From: Streptomyces sp. TSRI0107
GTDB lineage: Bacteria; Actinomycetota; Actinomycetes; Streptomycetales; Streptomycetaceae
DNA: 64,000 nucleotides
Direction of reading: 5' to 3'
NCBI RefSeq assembly: GCF_001905845.1
Contig: NZ_LIVZ01000008.1
Coordinates: 124,001 to 188,000 of the forward strand
The notes below the pieces were generated by a model. That model searched no databases, was not told the origin of the DNA, and was given only the letters and a program-made list of their open reading frames with translations. Made by a program: the position numbers and the translations under genes. Shown piece after piece: positions 10,637-19,045 of this stretch (the stretch's first letter is position 1; the number at the start of each line of letters is the position of its first letter).

Positions 10637-11482
10637 ATGATCGAAGAGACCGAAACCATCGACGAGTTTCTCGCCCGGCACGCGGCCGACGTGGAGGACG
10701 CGGTCCGCAAGGCGGCCGCCGCGGAGATCATGCCGCGCTTCCGGCGGCTGGCCGCGCACGAGGTCGACGAGAAGAGCGGCCCGCACGACCTGGTGACGGA
10801 CGCCGACCGCAAGGCCGAGCTGTACCTCACCGAAGCGCTGGGCGCGCTGCTGCCCGGCTCCGTGGTGGTGGGCGAGGAGGCCGTGCACGCCAACCCCGCG
10901 ACGTACGATGCGATACAGGGCGACGCGCCCGTCTGGATCATCGACCCCGTCGACGGCACCCGCCAGTTCGTGCACGGCGACGACGGCTTCTGCACCCTCG
11001 TCGCGCTCGCCCGGCACGGCGAACTCCTCGCGTCCTGGACGTACGCCCCGGCCCGCGACCAACTCGCCACCGCCGTAAGGGGCCAGGGCGCCTTCCTGAA
11101 CGGCGAGCGGCTGTACGCCGGCCCGCCGGAGCCCGGCCGTGACCTGCGCGTCGCCACCTCCCACCCGGACTACACCACGGACGACCAGAAGCGCGCCCTG
11201 CTCGGCCTGCGCACCGAGGGCGTCGCGCCGCGCGCCTGCGGCTCCGCCGGACTGGAGTATCTGGCCGTCGCCCGCGGCGAGTCCGACGCAACCGCCTTCT
11301 CCTGGGAGGCGGCCTGGGACCACGCCGCGGGGCTGCTGCTCGTCGAGGAGGCCGGCGGCGCCCATCTGACCCTCACCGGCGAGCCGTTCCGCATCACCGG
11401 CGGCAACTCCCTGCCGTTCACCGCGGCCCGCGACGCGGCGACCGCCCGCAGGATCGCCGCCCTGCTGGCCACCGGGCACTGA
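10637..11482 (+). CDS. Inositol monophosphatase-family phosphatase
   Basis: 281 aa. Family metal-binding motifs are present: GPHDLVTDADRKAE, GEEAVH and DPVDGTRQFVHG (the DPxDGT signature), and later SWEAAWDHAAGLLLVEEAGG. The reaction is Mg-dependent hydrolysis of a small phosphate monoester: inositol-1-phosphate, histidinol-phosphate or 3'-phosphoadenosine phosphate are all possible in this family. The start at ATG 10637 is chosen because homology begins there; the GGAG upstream is only 2 nt away, so initiation is uncertain. It is a single-gene unit between the gamma-glutamyltransferase-like gene and the FAD oxidoreductase. Confidence 0.85.
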   Translation: MIEETETIDEFLARHAADVEDAVRKAAAAEIMPRFRRLAAHEVDEKSGPHDLVTDADRKAELYLTEALGALLPGSVVVGEEAVHANPATYDAIQGDAPVWIIDPVDGTRQFVHGDDGFCTLVALARHGELLASWTYAPARDQLATAVRGQGAFLNGERLYAGPPEPGRDLRVATSHPDYTTDDQKRALLGLRTEGVAPRACGSAGLEYLAVARGESDATAFSWEAAWDHAAGLLLVEEAGGAHLTLTGEPFRITGGNSLPFTAARDAATARRIAALLATGH

Positions 11483-11575
11483 CCGGACCGGCCGCCCCAC
11501 GGGCCGGAGCGGTGCGGGGCGGCACCCGTCGCCGGTGCCTGTCGGTGCCCCGGCATATCCTGCTGTTCGAGTGGA

Positions 11576-11616
11576 CATCGGCTGACGAACCGTCCCGGTG
11601 CCCATCGGCTGACGAA
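11576..11616 (+). repeat. Two 14-bp direct repeats upstream of the FAD oxidoreductase
   Basis: CATCGGCTGACGAA occurs at 11576-11589 and again at 11603-11616, a 27-bp period, ending 11 nt before the GTG start. This is either a small local duplication or a pair of activator/repressor sites. No local regulator gene is adjacent. Confidence 0.45.
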
Positions 11617-11627
11617 GGGGTCCGAAG

Positions 11628-13049
11628 GTGCCGTCGATGTTCGATGTGGTCGTGGTGGGTGCGGGGCCGAACGGACTGACGGCCGCCGTGGAACTGGCCC
11701 GTCGCGGCTTCTCGGTCGCCCTCTTCGAGGCCCGCGACACGGTCGGCGGGGGCGCCCGCACCGAAGAGCTGACGCTGCCCGGCTTCCGCCACGACCCGTG
11801 CTCCGCCGCCCACCCCCTCGGCGTCAACTCGCCCGCCTTCCGCGCCCTGCCGCTGGCGCGCTACGGCCTGAACTGGCTCCAGCCGGAGCTGCCCATGGCC
11901 CACCCGTTCCCCGACGGCACCGCCGCCGTGCTCTCCCGCTCCGTGTCGGAGACCGCCGCGTCCCTCGGACCGCGCGACGCGGGCACGTACCGCAGGCTCG
12001 TCGAGCCGTTCCTGCCGCGCTGGGACACACTCGTCCGCGACTTCATGTCGCTGCCGCTCAGCGCCCTCCCGCGCGACCCGGTGACCCTGACCCGCTTCGG
12101 CCTCGTCGGCCTGCCGCCGTCGACGTGGCTGACCCGCCGCTTCCGCGACGAGCGCGCCAGAACCCTCTTCGCCGGACTCGTCGCCCATGTCATGGCCCCG
12201 CTCAGCGGCATCGCCACGGGCGCCATCGGCCTGGTCTTCGCGCTCGCCGCGCACGCCCGCGGCTGGCCGGTCGCCCAGGGCGGCTCCCAGGCCGTGTCGG
12301 ACGCGCTCGCCGCGTACCTGCGCGACCTCGGCGGCACCATCCACACCGACTACGAGGTCAAGCGCCTCGACGACCTGCCGCCCGCCCGCGCCTACGTCTT
12401 CGACACCTCGCCCACCGCCCTCGCCCGGATCGCGGGCCTCGGCCGCCACTACGACGGCTACCGGTACGGCCCGGGCGTCTTCAAGATCGACTACGCGCTG
12501 GACGGCCCCGTCCCCTGGACAGCCCCGGAGGCCCGCACCGCCGGCACCGTCCAGATCGGCGGGGACAGCGCGGAGATCGGCGCCGCCCTGCGCGCCGCCT
12601 CCCGCGAGGGCCGGGCCCCCGACAAGCCGTTCATGATCACCGTGCAGCCGAGTGTCGTCGACCCCACCCGCGCCCCGGCCGGCAAGCAGGTCTTCTGGGC
12701 GTACGGACACGTCCCGCACGGCTGGACCGGCGACCTCACCGACGCCATGGAACGCCAACTGGAGCGCTTCGCCCCCGGATTCCGCGACCGCGTCCTCGCC
12801 CGCGCGACGGCCGGCCCGCCCGAACTCGCCGCCCGCAACGCCAACTACGTCGGCGGCGACATCGGCTCCGGCGCGTTCTCCGGACTCCAGGTCATGATGC
12901 GCCCCAGACTGTCCCTGTCCCCTTACCACACCCCGCACCCCGCGGTCTTCATCTGCTCGTCGGCCACCCCGCCGGGCCCCGGTGTGCACGGCATGTCGGG
13001 CCACAACGCGGCGAAGGCCGTCTGGAGAAGGCTGAGGCAGACGCCATGA
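11628..13049 (+). CDS. FAD-dependent oxidoreductase, phytoene-desaturase-like
   Basis: 473 aa, GTG start 7 nt after AAGGGG. The N terminus has the dinucleotide-binding Rossmann motif VVVGAGPNGL and the following acidic FALFEAR-type turn (SVALFEARDTVGGGARTEE). The C terminus ends with the family's CSSATPPGPGVHGMSGHNAAKA flavin-binding segment. This is the NAD(P)/FAD-dependent amine oxidase/phytoene dehydrogenase superfamily. No carotenoid genes are nearby, so the substrate is unknown. Its stop codon overlaps the start of the macro-domain gene (ATGA at 13046-13049), so the two are translationally coupled. Confidence 0.85.
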   Translation: MPSMFDVVVVGAGPNGLTAAVELARRGFSVALFEARDTVGGGARTEELTLPGFRHDPCSAAHPLGVNSPAFRALPLARYGLNWLQPELPMAHPFPDGTAAVLSRSVSETAASLGPRDAGTYRRLVEPFLPRWDTLVRDFMSLPLSALPRDPVTLTRFGLVGLPPSTWLTRRFRDERARTLFAGLVAHVMAPLSGIATGAIGLVFALAAHARGWPVAQGGSQAVSDALAAYLRDLGGTIHTDYEVKRLDDLPPARAYVFDTSPTALARIAGLGRHYDGYRYGPGVFKIDYALDGPVPWTAPEARTAGTVQIGGDSAEIGAALRAASREGRAPDKPFMITVQPSVVDPTRAPAGKQVFWAYGHVPHGWTGDLTDAMERQLERFAPGFRDRVLARATAGPPELAARNANYVGGDIGSGAFSGLQVMMRPRLSLSPYHTPHPAVFICSSATPPGPGVHGMSGHNAAKAVWRRLRQTP

Positions 13050-13555
13050 CCACCCTCGTACTCGTCCAGGGCGACATCACCCGCGAGAGCGCCGACGCCA
13101 TCGTCAACGCGGCCAACTCCTCCCTGCTGGGCGGCGGAGGCGTCGACGGGGCCATCCACCGCCGGGGCGGCCCGGCGATCCTGGAGGAGTGCCGCAGGCT
13201 CCGCGCCTCCCGGTACGGCAAGGGCCTCCCCACCGGCCAGGCGGTCGCCACCACGGCGGGCGCACTGGACGCGCGCTGGGTCATCCACACCGTCGGCCCG
13301 GTCTGGTCGGCCACGGAGGACCGCTCCGGCCTGCTCGCCTCCTGCCACCGGGAGTCGCTGCGCGTCGCCGACGAGCTGGGCGCCCGTACGGTCGCGTTCC
13401 CGGCGATCTCCACCGGGGTGTACCGGTGGCCGATCGACGACGCGGCGCGCATCGCGGTGGAGACGGTGCGGAACACACCGACAGCGGTCGAGGAGGTGCG
13501 CTTCGTCCTCTTCGACGACCGGGCGTACCAGGCGTTCGCCAGGCAGGTCGGCTGA
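13046..13555 (+). CDS. Macro-domain protein, probable O-acetyl-ADP-ribose deacetylase
   Basis: 169 aa. It carries the MacroD/YmdB-type signature: GDIT, DAIVNAANSSLLGGGGVDGAIH (Asn and Asp/Gly loop that binds ADP-ribose), HTVGP and PAISTGVYRWP. Family members remove acetyl from O-acetyl-ADP-ribose, the product of sirtuins, and some remove mono-ADP-ribose from proteins or nucleic acid. It starts inside the stop codon of the FAD oxidoreductase (4-nt overlap). A sirtuin, a NUDIX hydrolase and an ADP-ribosylglycohydrolase lie 19-22 kb downstream. Confidence 0.9.
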   Translation: MTTLVLVQGDITRESADAIVNAANSSLLGGGGVDGAIHRRGGPAILEECRRLRASRYGKGLPTGQAVATTAGALDARWVIHTVGPVWSATEDRSGLLASCHRESLRVADELGARTVAFPAISTGVYRWPIDDAARIAVETVRNTPTAVEEVRFVLFDDRAYQAFARQVG

Positions 13556-13606
13556 CTGCAGGCTGACCGCCGTTCCGGCTGACCGCAGGACCGCCCGACC
13601 GGCGGG

Positions 13607-14395
13607 TCAGAACGGCGGGTCCTCGGAGTAGCCACCCGTTCCCCAACCCTGCCGTTCGGCGGCCCGGCGGGCGCGGAGTTCGCGAGCCGCGACGTCGTCC
13701 GCGTTCTCCAGAGCGCTGATGTCGTGGCCCCATGTTTTGAGCGCGCTCAGCGCACGGTCCCGCCGGGACCGGTCCGTGCTGGTGGTCAGCAGACGGCGGG
13801 CGTGCTCGGCCAGTTCCCACCGGTGCGAGGCGAGGGCGGGGTGCTCCACCAGCGGGACGGCGGCGACGAAGGCCGCGTCGCGCACGTCGGCGTCGTCATC
13901 GCCGAGGAGGGGCCGGACCGCCGAGTAGAACGCCGGCCGCAGGTCCCGGAACGCGCGTGTCTCCGGGCACTCGTCGAGAAACCCGCCGCCCCACATGCCC
14001 TCGGCGATGGCGACCACCTCGTCGTCCGCGTCGAGGGCGGTGTCGCCGAGCCAGTCCAGCAGCGCGGCGCGGGTCGGGTAGCGCGATGTCCGCTCGCCGT
14101 CCCGGCCGGACTCACCCGCGGCGGTGGCCGGGTGGTTCAGGATCGCCGCGACATAGAGGGCTACGGGCACGGTGGCTTCGTAGACGGTGTTCTGGTGGGT
14201 CACGACCCTGAGCGCGTCACCGACGGCGGCCGCCCGGACGGCGGGGTCGGTGTCGAGAAGCCGCGCCAGCGCCCCCGGCAGGGTTTCCCCCCTCCCGCAC
14301 GGGGTCTCCAGCGAAGCCCAGTCGGTGCCGGTCAACAGCTCCTCGGGGCGGGGGAGCGGGGCATGGTGAGGGGTGTCCGTCCGGTTGCGCGTCAC
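13607..14395 (-). CDS. HEAT-repeat-like hypothetical protein
   Basis: 262 aa. Helical repeats are suggested by alternating motifs such as DPAVRAAAVGDALRVV, PTRAALLDWLGDTAL and DDADVRDAAFVAAVPLVEHPAL. The GTG start at 14395 lies 6 nt after a -10-like TAGCCT on the minus strand, with no Shine-Dalgarno, so a leaderless mRNA is likely. It is divergent from a SMI1/KNR4 protein across ~100 nt. HEAT-like and SMI1/KNR4 proteins are both common immunity or adaptor folds next to polymorphic toxins, but no toxin is visible here. Function unknown. Confidence 0.65.
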   Translation of the reverse strand: MTRNRTDTPHHAPLPRPEELLTGTDWASLETPCGRGETLPGALARLLDTDPAVRAAAVGDALRVVTHQNTVYEATVPVALYVAAILNHPATAAGESGRDGERTSRYPTRAALLDWLGDTALDADDEVVAIAEGMWGGGFLDECPETRAFRDLRPAFYSAVRPLLGDDDADVRDAAFVAAVPLVEHPALASHRWELAEHARRLLTTSTDRSRRDRALSALKTWGHDISALENADDVAARELRARRAAERQGWGTGGYSEDPPF

Positions 14396-14493
14396 CCGCG
14401 AAGGCTACTTCGGAGGCCGGGGCTATGCTTCGACGGCTCGAACATGCGATCCAAATCGTGTGAACCCTCGCTCAGCACGCTCCCTGGAGGCCC

Positions 14494-15894
14494 GTGTTGC
14501 CCTCGATCCACGACTTCGCGACCTGGGGACCGGTGCTCAGGCTGCTGAGCCCCGGCAGCGCGTCGGGGCCCGCCACGGCGGACGGCCGCGTGGCGGGCCG
14601 GATCGACCGGCACGGATGGAGCCTGCCCCTCCGGCGGCCGAGGCCACGTCCCGGACAGGCCGCGCAGGTCGAGGACATGCAGGCGGAGTTCGACGCGGTT
14701 CGGCGGGTGCAGCGCGCGCTCGCGGGCAGTGGGGCCGACACCGTCTCCTTCTCGGCGGAGTTCCTGCCGGACGGCAGGGCGGTCGTCCACCTGCTCGGCT
14801 CCAGCCCCGCCGTGGAGCCCGGCGTGGGCAGCGCCCACCCCGGGTCGCTCGTCCTGGTCGAGGACGCCGTGCCCGCGCCCTGGCGCCGCCTCCCGGACCC
14901 CGTGCCCGGCGCGGTGCCCGCCCCCACGGCGGACCCGGAGCTGCTGGAGCGCACGCTCCGCGAGCGGCTGTCCGACGCGATCGGCGCCACCGAGGCGGAG
15001 ATCGCGCAGGCGGAGGCCCGTCTCGGCGTCGCCCTGCCCGAGGAGCTGAAGGCGCTGTACCGGGTGACCCGCGCCAGGTGGGAGGACTGGGCGGACGACC
15101 ACGGGGCGCCGGCCCGTCACGCCGAGGCGGTCGGCTGTGAACTGTTCGCTCTGGACGAGCTCTACATATCCGATGTCGCCTCCCGGCCCTGCCCCTGGCG
15201 GTTCGCGGCCACCGAGGCGGCCGTCACCCCGCCGGACGCCGCGGTGCAGCGCCTGGCCGGCTCGCCCGGCTGGATCGTCTTCGGCGACAACGGCGGCGGC
15301 GACCGGATCGCCGTCGACCTGACCCCCGGTCCGCGCGGCCGGCTCGGCCAGGTCGTCATGATCGGCCACGAGGACAACCTCGGCGCCGAGCTGCTCGCGC
15401 ACTCCGTCACCGACATGATCCTCGAACGGGAGGCGGAGGAACCGCGCGACGGCCGCGCGGGCGAGGGCCGAGAGGACGAGCCGTCGCCCGTCGCGCACGT
15501 CAACATCCGCAGCCTGCCCAGCGTGGCCGCCGCCGCCCACCCGGCGCTGGAGGTGCTGTGCGTGGGCGTGTGGGAAGGCGAGCCGGTGAGCCTCGCCCCG
15601 GTCGTCGGACTGCCCCGGCTGCGCACCCTCACCGCCTACCCCGGCACGCTCGCCGACCCGCTGGAGATCGCCCGGCTGACCGGCCTGGAGTACCTGGAGC
15701 TGGGACCGGGGGAGTGGCGGGTCCTCCTCGACGCGGACGCCGTCCCGCGCGGCCTGTCCGCCGTGGGCATCGTGGTGCACGGCAACCCGGACCCGCTGCC
15801 GATCGTGAAGCTCGCCAACGAGATCCTCGGCCTCTGGGACCGCCCCCTGATCTCCCGCACCGTCCTCGAAGGCCGCCTCGACCCGGTGGCGTAG
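14494..15894 (+). CDS. SMI1/KNR4-family protein with C-terminal leucine-rich-like region
   Basis: 466 aa. The SMI1/KNR4 core is at ~165-320: a helix ending EAEIAQAEARLGVALPEELK, a YRVTRARWEDW segment, then GWIVFGDNGGGDRIAVDLTP, a typical superfamily strand. The C-terminal part (~340-466) has leucine-spaced segments (LPRLRTLTAYP, LTGLEYLELGPGEW) resembling leucine-rich repeats. Start choice: GTG 14494 is only 3 nt from GGAGG; TTG 14497 would have better spacing. Members act as immunity proteins or scaffolds (family knowledge). The role here is unknown. Confidence 0.75.
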   Translation: MLPSIHDFATWGPVLRLLSPGSASGPATADGRVAGRIDRHGWSLPLRRPRPRPGQAAQVEDMQAEFDAVRRVQRALAGSGADTVSFSAEFLPDGRAVVHLLGSSPAVEPGVGSAHPGSLVLVEDAVPAPWRRLPDPVPGAVPAPTADPELLERTLRERLSDAIGATEAEIAQAEARLGVALPEELKALYRVTRARWEDWADDHGAPARHAEAVGCELFALDELYISDVASRPCPWRFAATEAAVTPPDAAVQRLAGSPGWIVFGDNGGGDRIAVDLTPGPRGRLGQVVMIGHEDNLGAELLAHSVTDMILEREAEEPRDGRAGEGREDEPSPVAHVNIRSLPSVAAAAHPALEVLCVGVWEGEPVSLAPVVGLPRLRTLTAYPGTLADPLEIARLTGLEYLELGPGEWRVLLDADAVPRGLSAVGIVVHGNPDPLPIVKLANEILGLWDRPLISRTVLEGRLDPVA

Positions 15895-15919
15895 CCCCGC
15901 CGGGCCGCGCCCGCGGCGC

Positions 15920-16885
15920 TCACCAGGTGCGGCCCGCCTCCAGCAGAAGGTCCCGGACCCGGACGACGTCCGGGTTGTCCGGCCGGCCGGGTCGCTGGAC
16001 GAGGTAGCCGGTGTTGATGGGCGGGTCCTCCGGTTCGAGGAGCGGCACCAGGGCGCCGGAGGCCAGCTCTGCCAGGCACAGGTAGCGCGGCAGCACGGTG
16101 AACCCGGCTCCCGCGACGACCGCCGCGAGCACCCCGCGCAGGTCCGGGACGGTGACGGCGGCCGGGCAGGACAGCCGGGTGCCGAAGACGTGCCGCCAGT
16201 ACCGGCGGGCGATCGGCACGTCCTCCGCGTAGGTGACGAGCGGCACGGCGTGCAGCGCGTCGGGGGCGTCGGCGGTCAGGCGCCCGGCCAGCCGGTCCGC
16301 CCAGACGGGCGCGGCGACCAGGACGAACTCCTCGTCCATCAGCGGCATGGCGGTCAGGGCCCGCCCGCGCGGCCGGTAGGTGGCGATCGCCAGGTCGTGG
16401 CGGCCGGCGCGCAGTTCCTCCAGGAGCGGATCGGTCAGCCCGAGCGTGACCCGCAGCCGCAGCCCCTCGGCGGTCAGCGGGGCGAGGGCCGGCAGCACCC
16501 GGACGCACATCAGCTCGGCGGGCCCGGCCAGGTGCACCGGCGCGGCCCGCTCGTCCGCTGCGGTGTCCTGCCCGGCCGCGGCGGCGAGCGCGTCGAGCGG
16601 TGCCGCCACCCGCGCGGCGAGGTCGTGCGCGACGGCGGTCGGGGCGACGCCGCGCGGCAGCCGCGCGAACAGTTCCCGCCCCGACTGCCGTTCCAGCGCC
16701 CGGATCTGGGTGGTCACGGTCGGCTGCGACACACCGAGCAGCCCTGCGGCGGCGGTGAACGAACCGGAACGGTAGACCGCCAGGAAGGTGCGCAGCAGGT
16801 TCAGGTCGGCCACCGCGTGCGCGACGGGCGACCGCTCTTCGGCGGAGCCGCCTGAGCCATCGGTTTGCCTATGCGTCACGGTCAA
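15920..16885 (-). CDS. LysR-family transcriptional regulator
   Basis: 321 aa. The N-terminal winged helix (DLNLLRTFLAVYRSGSFTAAAGLLGVSQPTVTTQIRALE) is followed by a LysR substrate-binding domain. The TTG start at 16885 lies 11 nt after AGGAGG (16897-16902). An alternative GTG at 16813 would begin right before the conserved DLNLLRTF and would move the 19-bp motif shared with the DJ-1 promoter into its own upstream region. It is divergent from the SnoaL-like gene. Together with that gene and the DJ-1 gene it probably forms one regulatory unit (inference). Confidence 0.88.
   Translation of the reverse strand: MTVTHRQTDGSGGSAEERSPVAHAVADLNLLRTFLAVYRSGSFTAAAGLLGVSQPTVTTQIRALERQSGRELFARLPRGVAPTAVAHDLAARVAAPLDALAAAAGQDTAADERAAPVHLAGPAELMCVRVLPALAPLTAEGLRLRVTLGLTDPLLEELRAGRHDLAIATYRPRGRALTAMPLMDEEFVLVAAPVWADRLAGRLTADAPDALHAVPLVTYAEDVPIARRYWRHVFGTRLSCPAAVTVPDLRGVLAAVVAGAGFTVLPRYLCLAELASGALVPLLEPEDPPINTGYLVQRPGRPDNPDVVRVRDLLLEAGRTW
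16857..16875 (+). promoter_or_regulatory. 19-bp motif shared with the DJ-1 promoter, copy 1
   Basis: CCATCGGTTTGCCTATGCG, matching 18 of 19 bases to the minus strand at 18253-18271. It lies at the very start of the LysR gene (or just upstream of it if translation starts at GTG 16813). It contains CAT-N10-ATG, reminiscent of LysR-type dyads. Candidate autoregulatory site. Confidence 0.45.
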
Positions 16886-16967
16886 GAGCCTAGTCGCCTC
16901 CTATGAGAGGGGGCGGGAAGCCCATTGCGCGCGGCGGTACCGCAGCCATACCCTCCCCTACACCTAT

Positions 16968-16979
16968 TCAATTTATTGA
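16968..16979. promoter_or_regulatory. AT-rich dyad TCAAT-TT-ATTGA between divergent LysR and SnoaL-like genes
   Basis: It has perfect 5-bp arms in an unusually A/T-rich patch (ATTCAATTTATTGAG) of an otherwise GC-rich intergenic region, 74 nt upstream of the SnoaL-like start. Its position and symmetry suit a LysR operator or promoter core. Confidence 0.4.
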
Positions 16980-17053
16980 GTATGTGTGCGTCGCGTGTGC
17001 GTAGCGTCACCGAGCATGCATCGCGGCTCAGGCCGCAGACAGGGAGGGCTCCC

Positions 17054-17449
17054 ATGCACCCGTTCCGGAAAGCCGTCGAGAACCACGACGTGCCCGCGCT
17101 GGAGGCGCTGCTGGCGGAGAACGTGGTCTTCACCAGCCCCGTGGCCTTCAAGCCGTACGAAGGCAAGGCCATCACCGCGGCCATCCTGCGCGGCGTGATG
17201 CGGGTCTTCGAGGACTTCACCTACGTCCGTGAGATCGCCAACCCCGACGGCCGCGACCACGCCCTCGTCTTCACCGCCACCGTGAACGGCAAGCGGATCC
17301 AGGGCTGCGACTTCCTGCACTTCGACGAGGACGGCAGGATCGACGACTTCACCGTCATGGTCCGCCCCCTGTCCGCCGCCCAGGCCCTCGCCGAGGCCAT
17401 GGGCGCGCAGTTCGACCGGATAGCGAGCGAGGCGGCGGCCGGCGCCTGA
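17054..17449 (+). CDS. SnoaL-like / NTF2-fold protein
   Basis: 131 aa, ATG preceded by AGGGAGGG. The sequence HPFRKAVENHDVPALEALLAENVVFTSPVAFKP is the usual opening of the SnoaL-like cone fold, followed by strands including HALVFTATVNGKRIQGCDFLHFDEDGRIDDFTVMVRP. Members are isomerases, hydratases or binding proteins, and the substrate cannot be predicted. It is divergent from the LysR gene and convergent with the DJ-1 gene, 26 nt away. Confidence 0.8.
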   Translation: MHPFRKAVENHDVPALEALLAENVVFTSPVAFKPYEGKAITAAILRGVMRVFEDFTYVREIANPDGRDHALVFTATVNGKRIQGCDFLHFDEDGRIDDFTVMVRPLSAAQALAEAMGAQFDRIASEAAAGA

Positions 17450-17475
17450 GCCGCCGACCGCCGTCCTTTCGTCGC

Positions 17476-18171
17476 TCAGGCCAGCTTCTTCAGCAGCTCG
17501 GCGGCGAGCGGGCCGGACGAGGCCGGGTTCTGCCCGGTCACGAGGTTGCGGTCGACGACCACGTTCGGCGCCCACGGCTCACCGGCCCGCACGTCCACCC
17601 CGGCCTCCACCAGACGGGACTGGAGCAGCCACTTCGCCTTGTCCGCCAGGCCGCCCTGGGTCTCCTCGGCGTCCGTGAACGCGGCCACCCGGTACCCGGC
17701 GAACGCGTTCGCGCCGTCCTCGCGCACGGCGGCCAGCAGCGCGGCCGGGCCGTGGCAGACCACGCCGAGCGGCTTGCCGGAGTCGAGGGCGTCGATCAGC
17801 AGCCCGCCCGAGGCGGCGTCCACCGCCAGGTCCTCCATGGGGCCGTGCCCGCCGGGGTAGAACACGGCCGCGTAGTCGTCGAGGACGACGTCCTCCAGCC
17901 GGATCGGCCGCTCCAGCTCGGTCATCCCGGCCAGCGCCCGCGCGACCCGGTCGGCGCCCTCGGGGCCGCCGTTGTACTCGGGAGCCAGGCTGCCCTTGTC
18001 CACGGGCGGCACGACACCGCCCGGCGTGGCGACGACGATCTCGTGACCGGCGGCCTTGAACGCCTCGTACGGCGCGACGGCCTCCTCGGCCCAGAAGCCG
18101 GTGGGGTGCCGGGTGCCGTCGTTCAGCGTCCAGTGGTCGGCGCCGGTCATCACGAACAGGATCTTCGACAT
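17476..18171 (-). CDS. DJ-1/PfpI-family protein (class I amidotransferase-like)
   Basis: 231 aa. The nucleophile elbow AVFYPGGHGPMEDL, then GVVCHGPAAL with the reactive cysteine, identify the Hsp31-like branch of DJ-1/PfpI. Members are glyoxalases, deglycases or chaperones that act on aldehyde stress. The C-terminal NLVTGQNPASSGPLAAELL is typical of that branch. GGGAGA lies 7 nt before the ATG. A 19-bp word repeated at the LysR gene start lies 82-100 nt upstream, and two CATTGGA direct repeats lie close by, so LysR control is likely. Confidence 0.87.
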   Translation of the reverse strand: MSKILFVMTGADHWTLNDGTRHPTGFWAEEAVAPYEAFKAAGHEIVVATPGGVVPPVDKGSLAPEYNGGPEGADRVARALAGMTELERPIRLEDVVLDDYAAVFYPGGHGPMEDLAVDAASGGLLIDALDSGKPLGVVCHGPAALLAAVREDGANAFAGYRVAAFTDAEETQGGLADKAKWLLQSRLVEAGVDVRAGEPWAPNVVVDRNLVTGQNPASSGPLAAELLKKLA

Positions 18172-18252
18172 GGTGCATCTCCCAAGGGTGGTTCGATGCC
18201 GTCGACGTTAGGCCTGCCCGGGAGGGCCTTTCCAATGACGAATCCAATGTCC

Positions 18253-18271
18253 CGCATAGGCAAGCCGATGG
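18253..18271 (-). promoter_or_regulatory. 19-bp motif shared with the LysR gene start, copy 2
   Basis: On the minus strand this reads CCATCGGCTTGCCTATGCG. It lies upstream of the DJ-1 gene, followed toward the gene by CATTGGATTCGTCATTGG with a repeated CATTGG. Candidate LysR-regulator site. Confidence 0.45.
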
Positions 18272-18298
18272 ATCCGCAGGAATAACCCGGACGGCTGC

Positions 18299-19045
18299 TC
18301 AGCGGGAGGTCGGCGCGGGCGTCGGCGACGGCGCCGACGTGTTGATGTTCAGGTCCTCCCGCGGCTCCAGCACGAGCACCGGCGCACCCGGCTGCGGCGG
18401 CGGCGGGGTGAGCTGGTCCTTGGGCAGGTTCGGCGGGGAGGTCTGCTGGAAGTTCACCTGTTCGTGATTGACCAGGCCGGTCTTCTCCAGCACGGTGATG
18501 TGGTCGAGCACCGTGTCGTTGGCCTGGTCGGCGAGTTCCCTGATCAGGCTGTTGCGGGTGTTGGCGCGGACCTTGGCGATGACCGGGAAGATCTGACCGT
18601 GCGTCACCCGCATGATGGTGACCGCCGTCGAGTCGAACTGCCGGCCGGTCTCCGACGCCGAGGTCGCCACGAACTGCTGCTGCTGGGGACTGGCCTGGTT
18701 GGGCAGCGTGATGCCCAGCTCCGGCGCGATCCGCCGGCAGGTCGCGTCGAGCCTGGAGTGACCGACGACCAGATGCTTGCCGGCCTCCTTCATCTCCGCC
18801 GTCGTACCGCGCTTCATCGCCATCTCGCCCAGCGGGTACTCCCACAGCCCGGCCGCCCGGACCTTGACCACGAAGTCGCGGTCGGCCTCGGTCAGCGGCC
18901 CGTACCGGGTGTTGGCGATGATGCGGTCCCCCGTCGTCGCCGTGTTCTCCACGCCGAGCATGGCGGGATACGCGAGGGCGGCCAGGGTCAGACCCAGCGC
19001 GCCGAAGACGAAGACACTTCCTGCCGTGGTGCGGGACATCCGCAT
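18299..19045 (-). CDS. DUF4142 exported protein
   Basis: 248 aa from the ATG at 19045, 4 nt after GGAGG; an ATG at 19039 (10-nt gap) is equally possible. An N-terminal membrane/signal segment (VFVFGALGLTLAALAYPAML) is followed by a DUF4142 (ferritin-like, all-helical) domain: LTEADRDFVVKVRAAGLWEYPLGEMA and later LGKHLVVGHSRLDATCRRIA-type helices. The C terminus is a Pro/Thr-rich tail. DUF4142 proteins are periplasmic or extracytoplasmic and of unknown function. It is divergent from the beta-galactosidase gene. Confidence 0.82.
   Translation of the reverse strand: MRMSRTTAGSVFVFGALGLTLAALAYPAMLGVENTATTGDRIIANTRYGPLTEADRDFVVKVRAAGLWEYPLGEMAMKRGTTAEMKEAGKHLVVGHSRLDATCRRIAPELGITLPNQASPQQQQFVATSASETGRQFDSTAVTIMRVTHGQIFPVIAKVRANTRNSLIRELADQANDTVLDHITVLEKTGLVNHEQVNFQQTSPPNLPKDQLTPPPPQPGAPVLVLEPREDLNINTSAPSPTPAPTSR

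Noticed and set aside
14408..14493. Small ORF between the HEAT-like and SMI1/KNR4 genes
   Set aside because: Only a short promoter-like gap; no start with ribosome binding site and no coding bias of its own.
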